A stretch of DNA of 64,000 nucleotides from Siphonodentalium dalli (taxonomy: Eukaryota > Mollusca > Scaphopoda > Gadilida > Siphonodentaliidae): NCBI GenBank assembly GCA_032622095.1, contig CP136061.1:122708754-122772753 (forward strand), given 5' to 3'. Of this stretch, positions 55,820 to 63,697 are shown piece after piece (positions within the stretch are counted from its first letter, which is position 1; each line of letters opens with the position of its first letter). The translations under genes and the position numbers were made by a program. A model generated the notes under the pieces. It was not told the DNA's origin. It did no database searches and worked only from the letters and a program-made list of their open reading frames with translations.

Positions 55820-56405
55820 TGTTAGGGGGGGGTATACTGGAGTCTGCTCGTCCGTCCGTCGTCTGTCGTCCGTCGTCCGGCCGTGGACACAAATTTGTCC
55901 GGTCGTTTTTTGATCAATTGTCGTGAAACTTGGCACAGACATCAACCACCATGGGAACCTGTGTGCCTGCGATTATGACGTCTGTCGGACTTTTTTTCGT
56001 GGAGTTATCCCCCCTTTTTCGACTTAGAAATTTTTCGCAACATGTATACTTTTGTCCGAGCTTTTATTCCTACATTTTTCAGGTCAATATTTTTAAAACG
56101 TGGCACAGATATTTAGTACCATGGGAACTTGTGCACCTGCGATTATGACGTCTGTCCGACATTTTTTGTTGGAGTTATTCCCCTTTTTTTACTTAGAATT
56201 TTTTTCGCAACATACATAATTTTGTCCAAGCTTTTATTCCTACATTTTTCGGTCAATAGGTTTAAAGATTAGGGTTATGGTTGTACACCTGCAATGGGAA
56301 CTGTTATTTTATTATTTTAACTAAATGTTTACTGACATGTGAAACATCTTAGTATTTTTAAAACAGGGGGGTATCCGTAGTCCCATTGGGACAGTCACAC
56401 CTCTA
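55820..56405 (+). repeat. Family E repeat, copy 2
   Basis: GGGGGGGTATACTGGAGTCT, GTCCGTCCGTCGTCTGTCGT, then two diverged units with GAAACTTGGCACAGA, CCATGGGAACCTGTG, TGCGATTATGACGTCTGTC and GGAGTTATCCCCC, ending GTATCCGTAGTCCCATTGGG. Confidence 0.75.
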
Positions 56406-56666
56406 GTTCTTTGTTAACCTGGAAGAGTTGATTTTTTATGTCCGTTCACATAAATATGTCAGCCTTCAGATATCACATATTGGAACAAAATAATTAAAAA
56501 CATTTTTAACTGTTTCTACACTAAATACCCAGTGGCAAGCAGTTATCCCTTAGGAAATTTCCCACCAATGAATAGGAATTCTTCTGCTCTTCTATTGTAT
56601 TTTTGTCTGTTGATTTTTCCTGAACATCCATCGAAATGAATAATAGACCATTCCAGTGAATACTAT

Positions 56667-57347
56667 AATAATTAACAAGTGCAAATGCACAAAGAAGGGT
56701 TACAACTCCAAAGATCGAGATATCTTAGGCAAGAGCCTGAAGCGTTTCTTCGCTAGTGCGAGTCATCGGAGGCAATGAATGGCCGTGTGGTCGGCCTTAT
56801 ATACCCTACCCCAGGGGTGACATCATCTCCTGCTCCGTGATTAGTCAGATATATCGATTGTTTCCAATTGGTTGAAAGGTAGACCGCCATTGGTCTCATG
56901 GTGGTCAAGTGTAGACCGCCAGGGTTGAACTCGGGGGGTCAAAGTAGACCGCCAATGTGTAGTCCGCCAGGTCGGCGGCGGCGGTTGGCGGTCTACCCCA
57001 ATGGTAGACCGCCAGCGATTTTTGTAGACCGCCAGGTCGGCGGTCTACCTCGGTAGGTAGACCGCCAATGTTGTTGGTAGACCGCCAGGGTGGCAGTCTA
57101 CATCAATAGTAGACCGCCAGCAATTTGTGTAGACCGCCAGGTCTGTGGTCTACCTCAGTAGGTAGACCGCCAATGATTTTAGTAGACCGCCAGGTAGTAT
57201 TGGCAGCCCCTAGTGATCGGGTTGGGCCAAATTTAGATCACTGATGGGTCATTTTAGATAATATGGTGACTAGTACGGAGCTTGTGTTGGAGATACGTGT
57301 AGTTTGGGTATGTTGAACTTGCAAATAAACCACTGAAATATGATTAA
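56667..57347 (-). repeat. Pseudo-LTR of the Penelope-like element, left copy
   Basis: 681 bp direct repeat of 58210-58855, starting AATAATTAACAAGTGCAAAT and ending CTGAAATATGATTAA. It contains a hammerhead-like core (56729-56775), a ~100 bp segment with CTACCCCAGGGGTGAC, an array of about a dozen TAGACCGCCA motifs with some in reverse (56879-57196), and a conserved right part GATCGGGTTGGGCCAAATTT. Confidence 0.85.
56729..56775 (-). ncRNA. Hammerhead-ribozyme-like core, left copy
   Basis: On the minus strand: GCCT, CCGATGA, stem II CTCGC-ACTA-GCGAA, GAAA, then CGCTTC and AGGC. It is the homologue of the better copy at 58269-58320. The base before UC at the expected cleavage site has changed (GTC to TTC), which would break one stem III pair, so this copy is probably weaker or inactive. 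Confidence 0.45.
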
Positions 57348-57643
57348 GGAATATAATCACTTTCTGAAAAATCACTATCGAAATGGTGTAAGAGCCGACT
57401 GGCTTTGTGGACGACCCAGTCGCTCGCATATCTGAAGCGTTTGTCACATGTTGGGCAAAAGACGGCCATATTTTCTAAGTGAAATTATGTGCTAATTCCC
57501 TTCTCAATAATTGTTGCTACGTGGTCCCTTTATGACGTTTGAAGTTGACGTCTAAGGGGTGGTTTATCGCCTGTGGGACTGTTGGCTTAACATTAATAAG
57601 AAAGACAAAATATTTTAACTAATACATAATAAACAATCTTTTT

Positions 57644-58147
57644 CTAGAAGTCTTTCTTATTCATCCAGAATGGTTGAAGCGTTCTCAGTCGGTACATCCA
57701 GTTGATCTCCGCTGATTTCCTCTTCATTTTTGAGGAATATGTCTCTGGGTCAGTTTTCAGGACATATATAACTTGCTATTTTAAGTTGACTGGGTGTTTT
57801 GTTATACGGAAGTGGTCAGCTACTGTGGTGTCCTTTTATGAAGGTCCCACAAACCTGTGATTGGTTAGGGATCCTTGCTCTGACCAGAATATCCTTCAAG
57901 TTGGGATTTTTTCTATGGGCCAGTAAGGGTGGATCAGAAAAAAGTTTTCTGCACCTGTGGGACACTTTAAGTAGCGGACAACGATGTCTCTGATTTTGAG
58001 ATCATATTTTCTGGGACGTTTTGGTCTGTTATCTTCCGTCGTGGAAACACCACTAATGTTCGTTTTTCGTGAATCTGTCTGACGCACAACTGTTGTGGCC
58101 GAGTCATTATCGGTCAAGCTGAATAGTGAACTGGATACACTAGGCAT
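57644..58147 (-). pseudogene. Penelope-like polyprotein remnant with GIY-YIG core missing
   Basis: Minus-strand translation gives DLKIRDIVVRYLKCPTGAE, then FFLIHPYWPIEKIPT and a frame jump to LKDILVRARIPNQ with GTFIKG. It is followed almost at once by KDTTVADHF, HPVNLK, stop, QVIYVLKTDPETYS and KSAEINWMYRLRTLQPFWMN, ending at 57644. L-x-D-x-LVRA ending in GTF is the linker after the polymerase in Penelope-like elements. VAxHF, then R-x-x-E-x-x-W-x-x-x-L-x-T-x-x-P-x-x-x-N, is the end of their GIY-YIG nuclease. About 60-80 residues that should hold GIY-YIG and the zinc-binding cysteines are deleted between the two. At least one frameshift and one stop make it dead. The upstream 50 residues (MPSVSSSLFSLTDNDS) may be the original N-terminus joined by another deletion. 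Confidence 0.72.
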
Positions 58148-58209
58148 GCTGATGCTCGATTCTGTGTAAGGTTGTTAGCCATCACAATCTTTGGAGAGGT
58201 GAGTAACAG

Positions 58210-58855
58210 AATAATTAACAAGTGCAAATGCACAAAGAAGGGTTACAACTCCAAAGATTGAGATATCTTAGGCAAGAGCCTGACGCGTTTCTTCGCTAGT
58301 GCGAGTCATCGGAGGCAATGAATGGCCGTGTGGATGGCCTTATATACCCTACCCCAGGGGTGACGTCATCTCCTGCTCCGTGATTGGTCAGATATATCGA
58401 TTGTTTCCAATTGGTTGAAAGGTAGACCGCCATTGGTCACGTGGTGGTCAAGTGTAGACCGCCAGGGTTGAACTCGGGGGTCAAAGTAGACCGCCGAGTA
58501 GACTGCCAATGTGTAGACCGCCAGGTCGGGGTAGAACGCCAGCGATTTTTGTAGACCGCCAGGTTGGTGGTCTACCTCGGTAGGTAGACTGCCAATGTTG
58601 TTGGTAGACCGCCAGCGATTTGTGTGGACCACCAGGTCTGTGGTCTACCTCAGTAGGTCTACCTCAGTAGGTAGACCGCCAATGATTTTAGTAGACAGCC
58701 AGGTAGTATTGGCAGCCCCTAGTGATCGGGTTGGGCCAAATTTAGATCACTGATGGGTCCTTTTAGATAATATGGTGACCAGTACGGAGCTTGTGTTGGA
58801 GATACGTGTAGTTTGGAATGTTGAATGCGCAAATAAACCACTGAAATATGATTAA
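58210..58855 (-). repeat. Pseudo-LTR of the Penelope-like element, right copy
   Basis: 646 bp direct repeat of 56667-57347 with the same order of parts; the TAGACCGCCA array is somewhat shorter. The two copies differ at several percent by eye, so the insertion is not recent. Confidence 0.85.
58269..58320 (-). ncRNA. Hammerhead-ribozyme-like core, right copy
   Basis: Read 5'-3' on the minus strand: TTGCCT, CCGATGA (58312-58306), stem II CTCGC (58305-58301) with loop ACTA and GCGAA, GAAA (58291-58288), CGCGTC, then AGGCTCTTGCC. GCCT before the core pairs with AGGC after GTC as stem I; CTCGC and GCGAA give four stem II pairs plus a C-A mismatch; ACGCGT gives a minimal stem III. This is type I order with cleavage expected after GTC. 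G5, A6, G8, A9, G12, A13 and A14 are all present. The box is CCGATGA instead of CTGATGA (U4 to C), which would lower activity. Very short stem III is usual in Penelope-type hammerheads, which tend to act as dimers. Confidence 0.55.
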
Positions 58856-59005
58856 TGATTATATTCCAGTGTATACTGTTATAACTGAGAGAGAGAATTG
58901 ATTTATTAAAGAATGGGTTATAGCAATGTCTGCAAAAATGTGAACGTTTTAATAGTTGTAAAACTAGTTCTTTACAGTTAAGTTTTTTTCTGTTTTGTGC
59001 ATAAA

Positions 59006-59260
59006 TTAACCCTTTCATGACAGGAGCAGCACTGGTGCAGCATTTAAGATCCTGTGCCATTGCATTCCCTTATATATGCGAGTCTCCTTTTGAGTGCCTC
59101 ACATATATAAGAAAATGCACAAGGTCAAGGTAAATAATGATAGGCCAATGTATTTTCTTATATATGCGAAGTTGCCTATGGGAGACTCGCATATATAAGA
59201 GAATGCATTGGCACAGGGTTTCCGAAGAATTTCAGGAAGCCCCAGTCATGGAAGCGTTAA
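59006..59260 (+). mobile_element. C4 element g
   Basis: TTAACCCTTTCATGACAGGA, ACTGGTGCAGCATTTAAG, two palindromes joined by ACAAGGTCAAGGTAAATAAT, and CCAGTCATGGAAGCGTTAA. Confidence 0.88.
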
Positions 59261-59392
59261 ATTAAAACTAGAGGAAAACACACCAAATTAATCCTGGATT
59301 GTGAATAAATGTTTTTTTTCAAGGAATTATAAGATTTATATGTCTCTACCATTGCTCAATTATCTGTTTCTGTTTGAACAGGCGGTTGCAAT

Positions 59393-59661
59393 GATGCACA
59401 AGCCTTGAAATAGGATGTCTGTCATTTGCAGAATGAGGTCCCCAGAGGGTGAATTTAGTGATGCTTCTCCGCATAGCAGGCTAGCATCACCAAATTCACC
59501 CTCTGGTGACCTCATTCTGCTTACACCTCAGCAGAATGAGATTCCCAGAGGGTGAATTTGGTGATGCTAGCCTGCTATGTGGGGTAGCATCACTAAATTC
59601 ACCCTCTGGGGACCTCATTCTGCAAATGACAGACACCCTATTTCAAGGCTTGTTGATGCAT
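59393..59661. mobile_element. Family B element, copy 15, middle deleted
   Basis: Outer ends GATGCACAAGCCTTGAAATA and TATTTCAAGGCTTGTTGATG; the two palindromes are joined by only TTACACCTCA, so the ~200 bp middle is gone. The 269 bp remnant shows that two palindromes plus ends make a recognisable short form. Confidence 0.88.
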
Positions 59662-60228
59662 CCTGATAATTAGATGTTATCAGATGAATGCTGCCTGTTT
59701 GCTGATACAAATTCTAGATTGTCTATGTGATCACCAATTTAAAGTACAGTACTTTTGTCTTTCGCGACACATTATTCTTCTGATTGTAGCATTCAGACAA
59801 CAGCTTGCATTTGAAACCTAGATTTCTGATTTATTACAAGCCTGTTACTGAGAAAACAACCCATAAGTTCATGCTGTTCTACCAGCTGGTTCCATGTACA
59901 TTCGGAATCGAAACATATACGTACTGCAGACAATGTAGATGCCTTTTGAGTTTTGACTTAACAATGCCACTCACAGGAGCATTGAAATAAAATCATCCTC
60001 AGATCTGACAAGAATATGACGTAAGAAATATTTGGATAACATAATAAGCTACTAGTCGGGAAGGAACGTATGGCGTATAATAAAAAGAGAACCACATATG
60101 TGCATTACTAGAAATTCATGGCACCCAGTCTATTTGAAATATATTTCACCAATATTTACCACAGGTTAGAAAAGTTAAAACAATTTGGGTTTTGATGATA
60201 TTTAATTTTGTGATTTCTCGGAAACAAA
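59662..60228. other. Unassigned sequence
   Basis: No gene or repeat recognised. Confidence 0.45.
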
Positions 60229-60485
60229 TTAACCCTTTCAAGATGGGAGTTGCACTGGTGCAGCCTTAAAGATCTTGTGACAGTGTATTCTCTTATATAT
60301 GCGAGTCGCCCATAGGGAGCATGCATTGAGAATGCATTGGCTTGCAAGGTCAAGGTAAATATTGTTAGGCCAATGCATTGTCTTATATATGCGAGGCTCC
60401 CTATGGGAGACTCGCATATATAAGAGAATGCATTGGCACAGGTTTTTCACAAAATATGAGGAAGCTCCAGTCATGGAAGGGTTAA
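60229..60485 (+). mobile_element. C4 element h
   Basis: TTAACCCTTTCAAGATGGGA at the left and CCAGTCATGGAAGGGTTAA at the right, first palindrome partly deleted, second intact (CCAATGCATTGTCTTATA ... GAATGCATTGG). Confidence 0.88.
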
Positions 60486-60605
60486 ACCATGTTATAAATG
60501 ACCTTGACCCCACATCTGGTGACTGCTTTGTTGGTTCAAAAATCGACATCCAGGTATTAAATATCCATGTACCCCAGCTGTTGCCAAAGATAACTTATAA
60601 TATAA

Positions 60606-60842
60606 CAACCATGGTGGGATTTTATTAACGATAGTATGTTATTAAGTTAAAACCATAAGAAAATTACATCAGATCTAGACTATGTATGCAACTCAGAGCA
60701 CACACAAGTAAATCTAGTTTTATGTTCTCCATCATGTGAATGGTATGTGGCTCCAAAATCAATGGTACAATGGAATGAGTCTAATCCTGTTTATATATCA
60801 TCCCTATTTTCTCTCCTAATAACATCAATATTTTGTTATTAG
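60606..60842 (-). repeat. Duplicated 3'-end-like segment, copy 1
   Basis: Direct repeat of 62285-62516: shared AACCATAAGAAA-TTACATCAG, TTTATGTTCTC, ATGTGAATGGTA and TTTTCTCTCCTAATAACATC. On the minus strand it reads LMLLGEKIGMIYKQD then a stop, matching VMLLGEKTGAIYEDDQTHS of copy 2, with AATAAA downstream. Confidence 0.6.
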
Positions 60843-61558
60843 ATTCAAATTTTTGTAATCCTACATGTCAAGTGGCAAAAAATGTAGCAAAGGGAAGTAA
60901 TTCAATATAATCTTGGAGGCAGGATTATTTGTCCAATATGCCAACAATATAAATTACTTCTACTGGGATACTGTATTGTGATTGAAATCAAATCAACAAG
61001 CTGAAGGTTTGTTAAATTATGAAAGTCAGCGTTCACCATTACTGTACACAGTATTTATACACATACTGTTTACATCTGTCAGTATAAAGCCCATCCCTGA
61101 GGATAAGCCCAGTCTATGTTTTTACTTAAATAAAAATCATGGGGTGGTCCTCATACCTGTTACTTCTCCCGGATTCGCCTTGAGACTCCAGCTTTCATCA
61201 TGCATCTCACGGTGTCACGGCGACACCTCCTAATCTCACGGTTTGAAACAATCTTCTCAAACAAAAAAATAATTAAAAGTTACTTTCGTTTTCGTTGTAC
61301 TAGAACGCGGTAAGCGAGAATATGTGAGACTACCTGGGTGCGATTGTTTAGCGTCCGGTGCAGACACTGCTGTTATGCAATAATACCGCGATAGCTTGGG
61401 GTAGCCGCGGGTAATTAGTCTGGCAATAAATGGTTTGTCGCCCAAATGTTTTAACAAACAAAGGAGGAATGAGATGAGCAACCTCACGTTATATAACTAA
61501 TATTAACTATTCCAGATTGTTTTCATATTGGATTACAAACGAGCTTTATGCATGACCC
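60843..61558. other. Unassigned sequence
   Basis: A somewhat GC-richer patch lies at 61320-61460 with no recognisable gene. Confidence 0.4.
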
Positions 61559-61573
61559 CTATATATATAGGAA
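61559..61573 (+). promoter_or_regulatory. Possible TATA box
   Basis: CCTATATATATAGG, a perfect 14 bp palindrome containing TATATATA, lies about 65-75 bases upstream of the exon candidate ATG at 61639. Spacing would suit a TATA promoter with a short leader. AT-rich DNA makes chance occurrences common. Confidence 0.3.
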
Positions 61574-61638
61574 GCCCATTGAATATGGTCATTTATATAT
61601 GTCTCGGTAAATTGGCGACCATACATTATATTTTTGAG

Positions 61639-61716
61639 ATGTCTGATTCTGTGGAAAGACCGGCAAAACGCCGACAATATTATTCAAAGTTTAAGGACTC
61701 GTGGTCTCGTGAAATG
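61639..61716 (+). CDS. Candidate first coding exon, unknown protein
   Basis: ATG opens a 26-codon frame beginning MSDSVERPAKRRQYYSKF and ending SREM, followed directly by GTATGA, a plausible splice donor. The basic KRR then aromatic-rich Y-Y-S-K-F-x-D-S-W pattern resembles N-termini of BED/TTF-zinc-finger or hAT-derived proteins (KRx-Y-x-x-x-F-x-x-x-W), but that is resemblance only. A TATA-like palindrome lies upstream. No second exon was found in the remaining 2.3 kb; long introns are normal in such genomes, so it would lie beyond the window. It could also be chance. Confidence 0.35.
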
Positions 61717-62284
61717 GTATGATAAAATTCAAAAGAAACATATGTTCTAGATTTTAAACTTTACACAAGTCCGTTCCTGAATTGTACTTTTAAACATGAC
61801 AGTTGAAATCTCGTGATATCTAAATGAAACCGAAAGTAGTTTACGTTTGTTGATATGTAGCCTACAATATTTTCTCTATAAATGAGACAATAAAATGTAT
61901 AACTGCACAGTAACTGTTTTCCTGAAGAATACTTTGTTAATTTGTTATCAAACTTGCATATTTCTGTGTGATAGATGATAACAAATTTTTTTGTTTTTAA
62001 TTTCTTTATTGAAATTACAAAAAATTTAAAAATGCAAAAGGAATTCAACTATTTTAAATCTCACTGAAAATCGTGACCAATCTCCTGAAAAATATTTTTT
62101 GAGGGTAACAGGTCTGGTGGTCCTCGAAGATAAGCCCACCTCTATTTATAGAACTTAGAAGGTGAGTATAAATTGATGTCAGGTTAACTCTGAATCAAGA
62201 TGAATAAAATTCATACACATATCCACATACACATCTATCATCAAATGGGGGTTTTGGAGGGTTAAAAATAAAAAAAGAGATTGT
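61717..62284. other. Unassigned sequence
   Basis: No gene or repeat recognised; would be intron if the exon at 61639 is real. Confidence 0.4.
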
Positions 62285-62735
62285 TGACATTTATATAAAC
62301 CATATTTTATTAAGCAAAAACCATAAGAAATTTACATCAGAACTTGACTATCCATGCAATTCAGAGAACGTACATCTAGATTTATGTTCTCTGTCACGTG
62401 AATGGTAGGTGGCTCCCAAGTGAGAGACGGTCTCTCAAATCAATGGTTAACAATAGAATGAGTCTGATCGTCTTCATAAATCGCCCCTGTTTTCTCTCCT
62501 AATAACATCACTATTTGGATACCAAACAGTGTGGGAGAATAGATGGCGGAGACCATGCCATGTGTGGAATTGTGTTCAAGATTTATGGCTGTGTTTATGT
62601 CCTTTACGATCAAATAACCACGGATTGGCATTGCTCGGATACACACAGTCATAGGAAATGAGTCTTGGTGTATATGGTCCCAGCGTTTATCCAGCTGTGG
62701 ATGATTACATGGCTTCCGATGATTGTTGTAGGCAT
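62285..62735 (-). pseudogene. Duplicated 3'-end-like segment, copy 2, possible terminal exon
   Basis: On the minus strand an open frame from about 62730 contains HRKPCNHPQLDKRWDHIHQD, MTVCIRAMPIRGYLIVKDIN and VMLLGEKTGAIYEDDQTHS, stopping near 62444. AATAAA lies about 140 nt further on. Only the last ~20 codons and the 3' part are repeated at 60606. Composition looks protein-like, but I recognise no family, and the upstream boundary coincides with a family B end. It could be a gene 3' end, a retroposed copy or the 3' end of an unknown retroelement. Confidence 0.35.
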
Positions 62736-63453
62736 GCCTGGAAATAGTGTGTCTGACTTTTGCAGAATGGGCCCCGAACATAGTTCAGGGAACCCTTCCA
62801 TCATACTTCATAATGTATCATGACTCCATATGTTGTGAACAAACCAATGACTTAGGCTTAATGGATCGTTCTCCCCCAAGAATAAACTTGGACTTTGAAC
62901 CGTGAGATCCCATGGCGATCAACATTCTGGACCGAGAGTTTTCCGATGAATGGCAACAAGCCATATTTCCGACTAAATCCTGAAAAATTACCCATAATTC
63001 TGCTGTAGTTAAGAAGGAGTCGATTATTTAGAGCATTACTGTATCTCTTCATTGATCCCAGAGGGTGAATTTAGTGATAATACCCTGCACAGCGGGCTAT
63101 CATCACCAAATTTACCCTCTGGGGACCTCATTCTGCTTTAATAGGCCTCATCTTCTGGGAAGTATCTACATGTATATAGTCTCAAATTAACAGTGTTTAG
63201 TTACTTTTCCCTTCTTTTCAGTTTCTCTGTCCCTTAATTTGCTGAAGATAAATTGCATATAAATCGAGGTGACTTATGGGTGAACATCAGTCTGATCCTT
63301 GGACTCCCATATAGCAATTGAGGCCATGCAGAATGAGGTTCACAGATGATGAATTTGGTGAAGCTGGCCCGCTTTGCGAGATAGCGTCACTAAATTCATC
63401 CTCTGTGGACCTCATTCTGCAAATGTCAGACACACTATATCCAGGCTTGGTTG
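62733..63453 (+). mobile_element. Family B element, copy 16, interrupted
   Basis: GCCTGGAAATAGTGTGTCTG and TTTGCAGAATGGG at 62733-62772; the palindrome resumes at CCCAGAGGGTGAATTTAG (63058), then middle in + orientation, second palindrome and CACACTATATCCAGGCTTG. About 280 bp in between is foreign and includes a family A half copy. Confidence 0.8.
62934..63041. mobile_element. Family A copy 21, right half only
   Basis: GAGAGTTTTCCGATGAATGG to AGAGCATTACTG with TA after; lies inside the segment that interrupts family B copy 16. Confidence 0.87.
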
Positions 63454-63564
63454 TAGGAATTTGTTCATGTCCTTATATAGTCCAAGTTTTCTTTGATGTA
63501 AACCAGCTAGTGATATAGCTTGGGATAATGCTGTTTTACTTCGATCAAGATGAAGCCCCGTGTA

Positions 63565-63697
63565 CAGTAATGCCCTAAATAATCGACTCCTTGAGAGCTT
63601 TCCGTTGAATGGCAACAAGCCATATTTCCGACTAAATCCGGAAAAATTACCTATAATTCTGCTGTGGTTAATGAGTCGATTATTTAGGGCATTACTG
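63565..63697. mobile_element. Family A copy 22, left arm deleted
   Basis: TA both sides; the left arm stops at CGACTCCTT and joins GAGAGCTTTCCG. Confidence 0.92.

Larger units (their letters stand above)
56650..58879 (-). mobile_element. Penelope-like retroelement derivative
   Basis: Layout on the minus strand: direct repeat (58855-58210), short interior with a degenerate Penelope-type C-terminus, direct repeat (57347-56667). ATTCCAGTGAATACTAT (56650-56666) and ATTCCAGTGTATACTGT (58863-58879) are a ~17 bp target duplication with two mismatches, since other C6 copies carry this region once. Penelope-like elements are known for such pseudo-LTRs, for a C-terminal GIY-YIG endonuclease after the reverse transcriptase, and for hammerhead ribozymes in the repeats; all three kinds of trace are seen here. 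Conventional LTRs would start TG and end CA, which these do not. The polymerase and endonuclease core are missing, so the copy cannot be autonomous. Confidence 0.75.
56506..58921. mobile_element. C6 element g, split by the Penelope-like element
   Basis: TTAACTGTTTCTACACTAAAT, GGAAATTTCCCACC and TGAACATCCATCGAAATGAA before the insertion; ATTCCAGTGTATACTGTTAT and GAATGGGTTAT after it. Removing the insert rebuilds the usual C6 order (ATAGACCATTC ... TATAACTGA). Confidence 0.75.

Noticed and set aside
56667-58855. Direct repeats as conventional LTRs of a Gypsy or Copia element
   Set aside because: Ends are not TG/CA, the duplication is ~17 bp instead of 4-6 bp, and the interior shows Penelope-type C-terminal residues.
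3992-60549. Recurring frames reading RIYKRMHWHRALLLGKGL and similar
   Set aside because: These are translations of the CCAATGCATTCTC palindrome and C1 terminus; the two strands give near-identical text because the DNA is palindromic.
4228-63518. Recurring frames reading MRSPEGEFSDA and NSPSGDLILQM
   Set aside because: They are translations of the family B palindromes, not a protein family.
2123-63618. Recurring open frames reading NGNKPYFRLNPEKLPIILLW and similar across many family A copies
   Set aside because: The frames run through both arms of a palindromic MITE, shift with each copy's deletions, and lack start or context conservation; the recurrence is due to the DNA repeat.
2177-63697. 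CRISPR-like array of regularly repeated sequence
   Set aside because: Repeats are dispersed palindromic transposons with kilobase spacing and TA/TTAA duplications in a eukaryotic context.
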